64,000 nucleotides of DNA from Streptomyces parvus (GTDB lineage: Bacteria; Actinomycetota; Actinomycetes; Streptomycetales; Streptomycetaceae): assembly GCF_032121415.1 (NCBI RefSeq), contig NZ_CP135079.1, forward strand, positions 4,216,001 to 4,280,000, written 5' to 3'. This document shows, one piece after another, positions 1-7,839 of this stretch. The notes below the pieces were generated by a model. The model did no database searches. It was given only the letters and a program-made list of their open reading frames with translations, and was not told where the DNA came from. The position numbers were made by a program, and so were the translations under genes. Position 1 is the stretch's first letter. Each line of letters opens with the position of its first letter.

Positions 1-153
1 CTGGAGGTGTACGACGGGACGGTGATGGCCGTGACGCACGACCGGTGGTTCGCGAAGTCGTTCGACCGGTATCTGGTGTTCGGGTCGGACGGGGTCGTCC
101 GGGAGACGGCGGAGCCGGTGTGGGACGAGCGGAGGGTCGAGCGGAAGCGGTGA
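1..153 (+). CDS. ABC-F family ATP-binding protein, C-terminal end (5' cut by window)
   Basis: Only the last 50 codons are inside the window, in frame 1, ending at TGA 151-153. The fragment contains DGTVMAVTHDRWF, which matches the H-loop (switch histidine) of the second nucleotide-binding domain in ABC-F proteins, followed by the usual short basic tail. ABC-F proteins are soluble tandem ATPases that act on the ribosome (translation factors or ribosome-protection proteins); which subgroup cannot be told from the tail. A strong hairpin follows directly, so this gene does not run into rplM. Confidence 0.7.
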   Translation: MEVYDGTVMAVTHDRWFAKSFDRYLVFGSDGVVRETAEPVWDERRVERKR

Positions 154-155
154 GC

Positions 156-184
156 GGCCTCCGGGGGCGCTGCCCCCGGAGGCC
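156..184 (+). terminator. Intrinsic-type hairpin after the ABC-F gene
   Basis: Perfect 13-bp stem (156-168 with 172-184) and a 3-nt loop, starting 3 nt after the stop codon. There is no T-run, as is common for Streptomyces terminators. Confidence 0.7.
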
Positions 185-210
185 CCGCGCCTTCGCGCAC
201 CGGGGGCGTT

Positions 211-240
211 TTGACCCCTGTGGGGGGTCGACGGTAGGCT
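211..240 (+). promoter_or_regulatory. Candidate promoter of rplM-rpsI
   Basis: TTGACC at 211-216, 18-bp spacer, TAGGCT at 235-240, a good match to a HrdB-type vegetative promoter. It would give a 5' leader of about 180 nt before rplM, long enough for autogenous control by L13. I cannot assign a known leader RNA fold to it. Confidence 0.6.
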
Positions 241-426
241 TCCCCTTTGTTATGCGTATCGGCCGCGCCCCCGTGGCGCTCAGGGCCCTTACGTAGGTTC
301 TCTGGAGCAGTTACCAGTGGCTCGCATACGGGCGCATCGTCCCGGCATTGTGAGCCCCAGCTGCATGATCGCTTCAGGGGTGCCATGTGTCTGGACCTCA
401 TCCACTGAAGAAGCGAAGGCTACGAA

Positions 427-870
427 GTGCGTACGTACAGCCCCAAGCCCGGCGATGTCACTCGCCAGTGGCACATCATTGACGCTCAGGACGTCGTCCT
501 GGGCCGTCTGGCCACCACGGCTGCCAACCTCCTCCGCGGCAAGCACAAGGCGATCTACGCCCCCCACATGGACATGGGCGACTTCGTCATCATCATCAAC
601 GCCGACAAGGTGCACCTGTCCGGCAACAAGAAGACCCAGAAGATGGCGTACCGCCACTCGGGCTTCCCGGGCGGTCTCCGTTCGGTGCGCTACGACGAGC
701 TGCTGGCGAAGAGCCCGGAGAAGGCCGTCGAGAAGGCCATCAAGGGCATGATCCCCAAGAACACCCTGGGCCGTCAGGTGCTCTCGAAGCTGAAGGTCTA
801 CGCGGGCGACCAGCACCCGCACGCTGCTCAGCAGCCGGTCCCGTTCGAGATCACCCAGGTCGCGCAGTAG
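427..870 (+). CDS. rplM: 50S ribosomal protein L13
   Basis: 147 residues, the normal length of L13. The N-terminal half has the family sequence (VLGRLATTAANLLRGKHK, then HMDMGDFVIIINADKVHLSG), and GMIPKNTLGRQVLSKLKVY follows near the C-terminus. L13 is an early assembly protein of the large subunit. GTG start at 427. rpsI follows after 44 bp, the universal rplM-rpsI pair, probably co-transcribed from the promoter at 211-240. Confidence 0.97.
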   Translation: MRTYSPKPGDVTRQWHIIDAQDVVLGRLATTAANLLRGKHKAIYAPHMDMGDFVIIINADKVHLSGNKKTQKMAYRHSGFPGGLRSVRYDELLAKSPEKAVEKAIKGMIPKNTLGRQVLSKLKVYAGDQHPHAAQQPVPFEITQVAQ

Positions 871-914
871 TTCCGGCCACCCCCTAAGACGTACAGAAAG
901 ATCTGAGGAGAATC

Positions 915-1442
915 GTGGCCGAGACCACTGTTGAGAACCCCGTCGAGGGCACCGAGGGCGAGGAGACCTTCGCCGAGGTGACCACCTTCGAGTCCGAGGT
1001 TCCCGTCGAGGGCGAGTACACCAGCGAGTCCCTCGCGGGCCGCTTCGGTGACCCGCAGCCCGCCGCCGGCCTGGGCCGTCGTAAGAACGCCATCGCCCGC
1101 GTCCGGATCGTTCCGGGCACCGGCAAGTGGAAGATCAACGGTCGCACCCTTGAGGACTACTTCCCCAACAAGGTGCACCAGCAGGAAGTCAACGAGCCCT
1201 TCAAGGTGCTCGAGCTCGACGGCCGCTACGACGTCATCGCCCGCATCTCGGGTGGCGGCGTCTCCGGTCAGGCCGGCGCCCTGCGCCTCGGCGTGGCCCG
1301 CGCGCTGAACGAGGCGGACGTGGACAACAACCGCGCCACGCTGAAGAAGGCCGGCTTCCTCTCCCGCGACGACCGTGCGGTCGAGCGCAAGAAGGCCGGT
1401 CTCAAGAAGGCCCGTAAGGCCCCGCAGTACAGCAAGCGCTAA
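915..1442 (+). CDS. rpsI: 30S ribosomal protein S9
   Basis: 175 residues, with the S9 core in the C-terminal 130 (GRRKNAIARVRIVPG, then GGGVSGQAGALRLGVARAL) and the typical basic end QYSKR whose terminal Arg reaches the P-site tRNA. The first 45 residues are an acidic extension (many Glu) that is usual in actinobacterial S9 but absent from E. coli. GTG start preceded by GAGGAG at 905-910. Second gene of the L13-S9 operon. Confidence 0.97.
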   Translation: MAETTVENPVEGTEGEETFAEVTTFESEVPVEGEYTSESLAGRFGDPQPAAGLGRRKNAIARVRIVPGTGKWKINGRTLEDYFPNKVHQQEVNEPFKVLELDGRYDVIARISGGGVSGQAGALRLGVARALNEADVDNNRATLKKAGFLSRDDRAVERKKAGLKKARKAPQYSKR

Positions 1443-1467
1443 ACATCGCCTGCTCGACTGTCACGTT

Positions 1468-1501
1468 CGCCCCGGCGGCACACTCCGTGCTTGCCGGGGC
1501 G
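1468..1501 (+). terminator. Terminator of the rplM-rpsI operon
   Basis: 9-bp perfect outer stem (1468-1476 with 1493-1501), an inner GCAC/GTGC pairing, then TTCGTTTAT. It is one of the few terminators here with a T-rich tail. Confidence 0.75.
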
Positions 1502-1687
1502 TTCGTTTATCGACGCTCGCGGGCGTATAACGGCATGAGACGTTCATCGGCCCGGACGCACCAGGCCTGAGCGATGCCACCCGACGTGCCCTTTTGTGGC
1601 TTTTCGTCGCTTTAGTCGCTTGTTTTCTCAGTTTTCGTTTGCTGTGCAGTAGTGGTTTGTGATTTCGGAGCACTTCGGAGGACACCA

Positions 1688-3046
1688 GTGGGACGACTCT
1701 TCGGTACGGACGGAGTACGAGGTGTCGCCAATGCCGACCTGACGGCCGAGCTGGCGCTCGGTCTCTCGGTCGCGGCGGCGCACGTACTCGCCGAGGCAGG
1801 CACCTTCGCGGGCCATCGCCCGACCGCCGTGGTGGGACGTGACCCGCGGGCATCCGGAGAGTTCCTGGAGGCCGCCGTCGTGGCGGGCCTGGCCAGCGCC
1901 GGGGTGGACGTGCTGCGTGTCGGCGTGCTGCCGACGCCCGCGGTCGCCCACCTCACCGGCGTGCTCGACGCCGACCTCGGAGTGATGCTCTCCGCCAGCC
2001 ACAACGCGATGCCCGACAACGGCATCAAGTTCTTCGCCCGCGGCGGCCACAAGCTCGCCGACGAGCTGGAGGACCGGATCGAGAAGGTCTACGAGCAGCA
2101 CCGCACCGGTGAGCCGTGGGACCGCCCGACCGGCGCAGGCGTCGGCCGGGTCAGCGATTACGCGGAGGGCTTCGACCGGTACGTCGCCCACCTCGTCGGT
2201 GTCCTCCCCAACCGGCTCGACGGCCTGAAGGTCGTCCTGGACGAGGCGCACGGCGCCGCCGCCCGGGTCTCCCCCGCCGCGTTCGCACGGGCCGGAGCCG
2301 AGGTCGTCACCATCGGGGCCGACCCGGACGGCCTCAACATCAACGACGGCTGCGGCTCCACCCATCTGGAGCTGCTGCGTGCCGCCGTCGTCGAGCACGG
2401 GGCCGACCTCGGCATCGCGCACGACGGCGACGCCGACCGCTGCCTGGCCGTGGACGCGGCGGGCGAGGAGGTCGACGGCGACCAGATCCTCGCCGTGCTG
2501 GCCCTCGCCATGCGGGAGGCCGGGCAGCTGCGCAAGGACACCGTGGTCGGCACGGTCATGTCGAACCTCGGCTTCAAACTGGCCATGGAGCGCGAGGGCA
2601 TCCGGCTCGTCCAGACGGCGGTCGGCGACCGGTACGTCCTGGAGTCGATGAAGGCCGAGGGCTTCGCTCTGGGCGGCGAGCAGTCCGGGCACGTCATCGC
2701 CCTGGACCACGCCACGACCGGCGACGGCACACTGACCGGCCTGATGCTGGCCGCCCGCGTCGCCGCCACCGGCCGGAGCCTCGCCGAGCTGGCCGGGGTC
2801 ATGCAGCGTCTGCCCCAGGTCCTCATCAACGTCCCCGACGTCGACAAGACCCGGGTGAACACCTCGCCCGAGCTGGCGGCGGCGATCGCCGAGGCGGAGG
2901 CCGAGCTCGGCGAGAGCGGGCGCGTGCTGCTGCGCCAGTCGGGTACGGAGCCGCTGGTGCGGGTCATGGTCGAGGCCGCCGACATCGAGCAGGCGCGCGC
3001 CGTCGCCGGCCGGCTGGCGGATGTGGTGAAGTCCGCGCTTGGGTGA
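1688..3046 (+). CDS. glmM: Phosphoglucosamine mutase
   Basis: 452 residues. Converts glucosamine-6-P to glucosamine-1-P, feeding UDP-GlcNAc and so peptidoglycan. Visible family marks: N-terminal GRLFGTDGVRG, phosphoserine loop SASHN (Ser at about residue 104), metal loop DGDADRC (about 245-251), sugar loop GGEQSGH, and phosphate-binding RQSGTEPLVRVMVE near the C-terminus. I chose GTG 1688 over an upstream in-frame GTG at 1652 because GGAGGA ends just before it and the protein then begins at the conserved GRLFGTDG. It works with glmS at 9317 in the same pathway, although the two are not in one operon here. Confidence 0.97.
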   Translation: MGRLFGTDGVRGVANADLTAELALGLSVAAAHVLAEAGTFAGHRPTAVVGRDPRASGEFLEAAVVAGLASAGVDVLRVGVLPTPAVAHLTGVLDADLGVMLSASHNAMPDNGIKFFARGGHKLADELEDRIEKVYEQHRTGEPWDRPTGAGVGRVSDYAEGFDRYVAHLVGVLPNRLDGLKVVLDEAHGAAARVSPAAFARAGAEVVTIGADPDGLNINDGCGSTHLELLRAAVVEHGADLGIAHDGDADRCLAVDAAGEEVDGDQILAVLALAMREAGQLRKDTVVGTVMSNLGFKLAMEREGIRLVQTAVGDRYVLESMKAEGFALGGEQSGHVIALDHATTGDGTLTGLMLAARVAATGRSLAELAGVMQRLPQVLINVPDVDKTRVNTSPELAAAIAEAEAELGESGRVLLRQSGTEPLVRVMVEAADIEQARAVAGRLADVVKSALG

Positions 3047-3066
3047 GCCACGCGCGTACGCGATGT

Positions 3067-3101
3067 GAAGCCCCCCGGTGCGGCCCGCGCCGGGGGGCTT
3101 C
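3067..3101 (+). terminator. Terminator after glmM
   Basis: Perfect 12-bp stem (3067-3078 with 3090-3101), 11-nt loop, 20 bp after the glmM stop. It lies between convergent genes and could serve both strands. Confidence 0.75.
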
Positions 3102-3124
3102 CTCGCGCCCGGCGGGGGCGGCGC

Positions 3125-4090
3125 TCAGGAACGTACGGAAGCGCCGGGAACGCTCGCCGAAGGCTTGCGCATCCGCCGGATCTTCCACAGGCCCTTCTGG
3201 AGCAGCAGCGTCAGCGTGCCGGCCAGGACGATTCCGCCGAGGTTGGCGAGGAGCTGCTGGCCCGAGCCGACCGTCTGCTGGTAGTCGGAGTAGCTGAACG
3301 CGACGGCCGCGTTGGCGGCGGCCGGGACCGTCGTCACGGAGATCGCCACGCCGATCAGGGCTCCGGACTTCGCCGAGGTGAGGGAGAGGGTCCCGGCGAT
3401 GCCCGCCAGGAACGCCACGACGAACGACATCCAGTCCGGGTGCCAGATGAAGCCGGTGTTCGGCCGGGGCTTGTCGATCATGTCGTGGGTGAACAGACCG
3501 AACGCGTCCATCAGCCAGGCGAAACCGGCCGTGACGATCACCGCCAGCGCGAAGCCGCCGATCAGCGCCACCAGCGAGCGCGCGACCAGGCGCGGGGCGC
3601 GCTGCACGATGGCCGTGGAGATCCCGGCCAGCGGCCCGAACTCCGGGCCGACCGCCATCGCGCCCACGATCAGCACCGCGTTGTCGAGCATCACGCCGCA
3701 GGCGGCGAGCATGGTGGCGAGGGCGAGAAAGGAGACGTAGGTGACGGAGAAGGTCGACTCCTCGTGCGTCGCCTCCGTCAACTCCTCCCACAGCACCGCG
3801 TCGGCGCTGTCGCCCGGGGCCTCGTGCTCGGCCTTGTCGGCGTGCTCGGAGAGGGTGAGGTCGAGGTTTTCGAGGCTGATCGCCCCGGTCCTGTCGATGC
3901 CGAGCCGGCGGAGCGCTCCGATCAGCTCGTCGCCGGCCTCGCGCGCCACGTCGCACATCACCACGTCACCGGCGGGGGAGCGGGCGGCGCTCGGCAGGAC
4001 CACGAGGTGGGCGGTGCCGACGGTGGAGCCCAGCAGGGCGACGACCTCGTCCGTGGTGTCGGCGGGCACGATCAGACGCAGGTGCAGCAC
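3125..4090 (-). CDS. DUF389 family integral membrane protein
   Basis: 321 residues with GTG start. Residues 1-75 form a small soluble domain (begins LHLRLIVPADTTDEVVALL). After an acidic linker come about six hydrophobic segments, including VLIVGAMAVGPEFGPLAGI, the signature stretch of DUF389. Proteins of this family are uncharacterised; a transport role has been suggested but is not proven. The charged C-terminal end is short. It lies 27 bp downstream of coaA on the same strand, so co-transcription is possible, but no functional link is evident. Confidence 0.8.
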   Translation of the reverse strand: MLHLRLIVPADTTDEVVALLGSTVGTAHLVVLPSAARSPAGDVVMCDVAREAGDELIGALRRLGIDRTGAISLENLDLTLSEHADKAEHEAPGDSADAVLWEELTEATHEESTFSVTYVSFLALATMLAACGVMLDNAVLIVGAMAVGPEFGPLAGISTAIVQRAPRLVARSLVALIGGFALAVIVTAGFAWLMDAFGLFTHDMIDKPRPNTGFIWHPDWMSFVVAFLAGIAGTLSLTSAKSGALIGVAISVTTVPAAANAAVAFSYSDYQQTVGSGQQLLANLGGIVLAGTLTLLLQKGLWKIRRMRKPSASVPGASVRS

Positions 4091-4117
4091 GCGGCACGCC
4101 CCTCCCGGGCTGAAGAG

Positions 4118-5113
4118 TCAGAGCTTGCGCAGGGACAGCTTCTGGACCTTGTGGTCCGGACCCTTGCGGAGCACCAGGGTGGCACGGCCGCGTGTCGGAG
4201 CGACGTTCTCCAGGAGATTCGGCTTGTTGATGGTCCGCCACATGGTGCGCGCGTAGTCCAGCGCCTCCTCCTCGGAGACCTGGGTGTACTTGCGGAAGTA
4301 CGAGGACGGGTCCTGGAACGCCGTGGCGCGCAGCTTGCGGAAGCGGTTCAGGTACCAGGTCTCGATGTCCTCGGCGCGCGCGTCCACGTACACGCTGAAG
4401 TCGAAGTAGTCGGCGAGCCCGACCCTGGTCCGGCCGTCGCTGCCGGGCAGGGCGGGCTGGAGGACGTTGAGGCCCTCGACGATGAGGATGTCGGGGCGGC
4501 GCACGGTGAGCCGCTCGCCGGGGACGATGTCGTAGATCAGGTGCGAGTAGACGGGTGCGGTCACCTCGTCCTTGCCGGCCTTGATGTCCGCGACGAACCG
4601 GGTCAGCGCCCGCCGGTCGTAGGACTCCGGGAACCCTTTGCGCGAGGTCAGCCCGCGTGCCTGGAGCTCCTTCATCGGCAGCAGGAACCCGTCCGTGGTG
4701 ACCAGCTCGACCCTCGGGTGCTCGGGCCAGCGGGCCAGGAGCGCCTGGAGGATACGGGCGCTGGTGGACTTGCCGACGGCGACACTGCCCGCGACCCCTA
4801 TGACGAACGGGGTCCCGCGTTGCGCCCCGTGCCCGTTCCCGGCGTCCCCGAGGAAGGTGTTCAGCGCGCCGCGCAGCCCGGACGTGGCCTGGACGTACAG
4901 GTTGAGCAGCCGGGAGAGCGGCAGATAGACGTCCCGCACCTCGTCCAGGTCGATGACGTCCCCGAGCCCCCGCAGCCGCTCCACCTCGTCGGCGGTCAGC
5001 GGCAGCGGCGTCTTGTCCCGCAGCGCGCTCCACTCGTCGCGCGAGAGGTCGACGTACGGGGTCGGCGCATGCTCGGTTCGACGCTGAGGGCTCCGTGCGG
5101 GCGAAGTGATCAC
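4118..5113 (-). CDS. coaA: Pantothenate kinase type I
   Basis: 331 residues, the usual length for bacterial CoaA. Phosphorylates pantothenate, the first and controlling step of coenzyme A synthesis. P-loop GVAGSVAVGKST at about residues 106-117, then ELVTTDGFLLPM, KGFPESYDRRAL and IVEGLNVLQ, all diagnostic of type I kinases of the PRK/uridine kinase fold. GTG start; the mature start could lie a few residues later because the first 15 residues are not conserved. Downstream DUF389 gene follows after 27 bp. Confidence 0.95.
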   Translation of the reverse strand: MITSPARSPQRRTEHAPTPYVDLSRDEWSALRDKTPLPLTADEVERLRGLGDVIDLDEVRDVYLPLSRLLNLYVQATSGLRGALNTFLGDAGNGHGAQRGTPFVIGVAGSVAVGKSTSARILQALLARWPEHPRVELVTTDGFLLPMKELQARGLTSRKGFPESYDRRALTRFVADIKAGKDEVTAPVYSHLIYDIVPGERLTVRRPDILIVEGLNVLQPALPGSDGRTRVGLADYFDFSVYVDARAEDIETWYLNRFRKLRATAFQDPSSYFRKYTQVSEEEALDYARTMWRTINKPNLLENVAPTRGRATLVLRKGPDHKVQKLSLRKL

Positions 5114-5222
5114 CCTTCATTGTTGCGGGAGTTTCAACGGAGTGGGGGGTGGGGTCGGTCACGTGGGTGGTGGGGCGGGGGCGCCCGGCGGCGGCCGTGG
5201 GCGTGGGGAGCGGGGACCGGGC

Positions 5223-5242
5223 CCGGGCCCGTGCGGGCCCGG
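5223..5242 (-). terminator. GC hairpin between the VOC gene and coaA
   Basis: 9-bp perfect inverted repeat CCGGGCCCG/CGGGCCCGG separated by 2 nt, just past the end of the VOC gene. No T-run, so termination is inferred only from position. Confidence 0.45.
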
Positions 5243-5250
5243 CCCCGTTC

Positions 5251-5670
5251 TCACGCGTCCTGGGGGTACCAGCGCAGCTCGACCGTGTTGCCGTCCGGGT
5301 CGAGTACGTAGACCGAGGTGGCCGAGCCCCGGGCGCCGAAGCGGGGGACCGGGCCCTCCTTCACCGTGAAGACTCCCGAGTCGATGACCTTCTGCCAGTC
5401 GAGCGGCTCGACGACGAGGCAGATGTGGTCGACGTTCGACTCGCCGCGCGGACGGTCGAGCAGGTCGATGATCGTCGTCGGGCTGACCCGTACCGAAGGG
5501 AACGGCACCTTCCCCGCCCGCCACTCCTCCACGCGGACCGGCTCCAGGCCGAGCGGTCCGCAGTAGAACTCAAGGGCCCGCTCGACGTCGCCGACGTTGA
5601 GGACGAGGTGGTCGAAGTCCTTGATGCGGACGACAGGCGGTACGGACATGGTCAGGTCTGTGGCGCTCAT
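5251..5670 (-). CDS. VOC superfamily (glyoxalase-like) protein
   Basis: 139 residues. Two beta-alpha-beta-beta-beta modules: FDHLVLNVGDVERALEFYCGPLG at residues 19-40 and DHICLVVEPLDWQKVIDSG near 80, ending with SVYVLDPDGNTVELRW, the classic VOC C-terminal strand carrying the metal-ligand Glu. The family includes glyoxalases, ring-cleaving dioxygenases and fosfomycin resistance proteins; the substrate here cannot be read from sequence. GGGAGA lies 4 nt upstream of the ATG. Possibly a lactoylglutathione-lyase-like or virulence-protein-type VOC. Confidence 0.85.
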   Translation of the reverse strand: MSATDLTMSVPPVVRIKDFDHLVLNVGDVERALEFYCGPLGLEPVRVEEWRAGKVPFPSVRVSPTTIIDLLDRPRGESNVDHICLVVEPLDWQKVIDSGVFTVKEGPVPRFGARGSATSVYVLDPDGNTVELRWYPQDA

Positions 5671-6033
5671 GTCTCTCCCAGCAGTCTCTCGACGGTCTTT
5701 CCGTCCTTGGGCTCAAGGATGCGGTGCGAGCCGCCCGGGCCCGCCCGGGGCGCCCCGCAAGACGGTCCGGGCCGAGGTCGCGCTCACCGGATCGTGATCG
5801 CGATCCGGCGAGGCGGGAGCGGGGGTCGTGTGGAGAGGCCCGTTCGGGTGCGGGCGGTGCGGAGTGGCTGGGACTGGGCGCGTGAATCCAGGAAAGAGGG
5901 AGCGAGTGGGGCCAGGCCGGATCGACCACAGGATCTTTTTCCGTCGTGTGTGTCGATCGGGCCGGGTCCCGTTCGTCGTCATGGTGTAAGCCAGCCCCGA
6001 GGGCTGGGACCACACAGGCGACAGGAGCCGATC
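5671..6033. other. Intergenic region between divergent VOC and DGPF genes
   Basis: 363 bp without a gene. The right half holds the candidate ECF42 promoter at 5951-5977. The rest is GC-rich with a short CCGCCCGGGCCCGCCCGGGG palindrome-like stretch near 5730-5750, and I see no further signal. Confidence 0.6.
5951..5977 (+). promoter_or_regulatory. Candidate ECF42-type promoter before the DGPF gene
   Basis: TGTCGA at 5951-5956, 17-bp spacer, CGTC at 5974-5977. ECF42 sigma factors are reported to use TGTCGA at -35 and CGA/TC at -10 and to drive DGPF-protein genes. The match, the distance (about 50 nt to the ATG) and the adjacent ECF42 gene support autoregulation; the assignment is still inference. 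A second CGTC at 5977-5980 would give a 20-bp spacer. Confidence 0.6.
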
Positions 6034-6384
6034 ATGAAGTACATGCTGCTGATCCACAGCGGGGCCGTAGACGAGCAGGGCGGTGCGCCCGAGTGCACCG
6101 TCGAGGACTGGATGGCCTACGACAAGGCCGTACGCGACGCCGGCATCCACGTCTCCGGGGAGTCGCTGGCCGACCTGGTGACCGCGACCACCGTGCGGGT
6201 CTCGCGGACGGGGGAGCGGACCGTGACGGACGGGCCGTTCGCCGAGACCAGGGAGCTGCTGGGCGGGTTCCTCGTGATCGACGTGCCCGACCTCGACGCC
6301 GCCCTCGACTGGGCCGCGCGCTGTCCCGGCTCGCGCGACGGCGGCGCGGTCGTCGTCCGGCCGGTCGCGGACTTCGGGGCCTGA
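6034..6384 (+). CDS. DGPF-domain (YCII-related) protein
   Basis: 116 residues: MKYMLLIHSG start, then TDGPFAETRELLGGF at about 67-81, which holds the DGPF motif that names this YCII-related group. These are small dimeric alpha/beta-barrel proteins of unknown catalytic function that are genetically tied to ECF42 sigma factors. CAGGAG lies upstream of the ATG. The sigma gene starts 5 nt after the stop, so the two are translationally linked. Confidence 0.9.
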   Translation: MKYMLLIHSGAVDEQGGAPECTVEDWMAYDKAVRDAGIHVSGESLADLVTATTVRVSRTGERTVTDGPFAETRELLGGFLVIDVPDLDAALDWAARCPGSRDGGAVVVRPVADFGA

Positions 6385-6389
6385 GAGCG

Positions 6390-7664
6390 GTGGCGGGCGA
6401 GGACGCCTCGGCGGGTGAGGCCAGGGTCGCCGTCGAAGCGGTGTTCCGGGAGGAGCGCGGGCTGCTGCTCGCCTCCCTCGTCCGCCGGTTCGGGGACCTC
6501 GACCTGGCCGAGGAGGTGACGTCCGAGGCGGTCGAGGCGGCCCTGCGGCACTGGCCCGTCGAGGGCGTTCCCGCCCGCCCCGGGGCCTGGCTGCTGACGA
6601 CCGCGCGGCGCAGGGCCGTGGACCGGCTGCGGCGCGACCAGGCGTACGCGGCCCGGCTCGCCGTCCTCCGGGCCGACGCGGAACGGGCGGAGCCGGCCCC
6701 CGCCGCGGACGCGGGATCCGCCTCGGGCGCCGGGCTCGGTGAACTGCCGGACGACCGGCTCCAGCTGTTCTTCACCTGCACCCACCCGGCCCTCGCCGCC
6801 GAGGACCGCGCCGCCCTCACCCTGCGCTGCCTCGCCGGCCTCACCACACCGGAGGTGGCCCGCGCCTTCCTCGTACCGACGGCGACCATGGCCCAGCGCA
6901 TCGTGCGCGCGAAGAAGAAGATCCGCGAGGCCCGGATCCCGTTCCGGGTGCCCGGCCCCGACGAACTGCCGGAGCGGCTGCCGGGGGTGCTCCAGGTCGT
7001 CTACTCGGTGTTCACGGAGGGGTACGCGGCCAGCTCCGGCCCCCGTCTCCAGCGGCTCGACCTGGCGGAGGAGGCGGTCCGCCTCGCCCGGATACTGCAC
7101 CGGCTGCTGCCCGCCGAGCGGGAGGCCGCCGGGCTCCTCGCGCTGCTGCTCCTCGTCCACGCCCGGCGCGACGCGCGGACGGGCCCGGAGGGCGAGCCGG
7201 TGCTCCTGGAGGAGCAGGACCGGGGGCGCTGGGACCGGCCGATGATCGAGGAGGGCCGTGACCTGGTGGTCCAGGCGCTGACCGGCGGACCGGCCGGGCC
7301 CTACGGGGTGCAGGCGGCCATCGCCGCCCTGCACGACGAGGCGGCGGACGTGGAGTCCACGGACTGGGCCCAGATCGTGGCCCTGTACGACGTGCTGCTC
7401 GCCCTCACGCCGTCCCCCGTGGTGGCGGTGAACCGCGCCGTGGCGGTGGCGATGCGGGACGGGCCGGGGGCCGGGCTCGCGCTCCTGGACGCGTTGGCGG
7501 GGGAGCCGAGGCTGCGCGGGTACCCGCCGTACGCGGTGGCCCGGGGGGATCTGCTGACCCGGCTGGGGCGGGAGGGGGAGGCGGCGGCGGCGTACCGGGA
7601 GGCGCTGGAGGCGGCGGGCACCGAGCCGGAGCGGGCGGCGCTGCGGCGGAGGCTGGGGGAGTAG
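6390..7664 (+). CDS. ECF42-group RNA polymerase sigma factor with C-terminal extension
   Basis: 424 residues. Sigma region 2 at about 15-85 (VEAVFREERGLLLASLVRRF through WLLTTARRRAVDRLRR) and region 4 at about 125-185 (LTLRCLAGLTTPEVARAFL, then QRIVRAKKKI). The remaining 230 residues (FRVPGPDELPERLPGVLQVVY onward) are the long extension typical of ECF42/SigJ-like factors, partly TPR-like. In this group the extension replaces a classical anti-sigma factor in control. No anti-sigma gene is adjacent, which fits. GTG start at 6390 chosen because it lies right after the DGPF stop. Confidence 0.88.
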   Translation: MAGEDASAGEARVAVEAVFREERGLLLASLVRRFGDLDLAEEVTSEAVEAALRHWPVEGVPARPGAWLLTTARRRAVDRLRRDQAYAARLAVLRADAERAEPAPAADAGSASGAGLGELPDDRLQLFFTCTHPALAAEDRAALTLRCLAGLTTPEVARAFLVPTATMAQRIVRAKKKIREARIPFRVPGPDELPERLPGVLQVVYSVFTEGYAASSGPRLQRLDLAEEAVRLARILHRLLPAEREAAGLLALLLLVHARRDARTGPEGEPVLLEEQDRGRWDRPMIEEGRDLVVQALTGGPAGPYGVQAAIAALHDEAADVESTDWAQIVALYDVLLALTPSPVVAVNRAVAVAMRDGPGAGLALLDALAGEPRLRGYPPYAVARGDLLTRLGREGEAAAAYREALEAAGTEPERAALRRRLGE

Positions 7665-7839
7665 GAGGGGCGCGCCCCGGGCCTCCCCGTCTCCCCGCGC
7701 CGTTCTCCCGTCGTGTCCGTTCGGTCGAAACGGGCGCGATGGCCGGAATCCCATTCTTGACCCGCTCATGACATGGCTCCATCCTGTGCCCGTCGCACAG
7801 CTCCACCCCCCCACCCCGACGGACCCAGGAGATGACAGC

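Noticed and set aside
3065..5311. Plus-strand open frame of about 750 codons
   Set aside because: Antisense to coaA and the DUF389 gene, both of which have clear family motifs.
5730..5760. GC palindrome upstream of the VOC gene
   Set aside because: Short self-complementary runs of G and C are frequent by chance at this composition; position gives no support for a terminator or operator.
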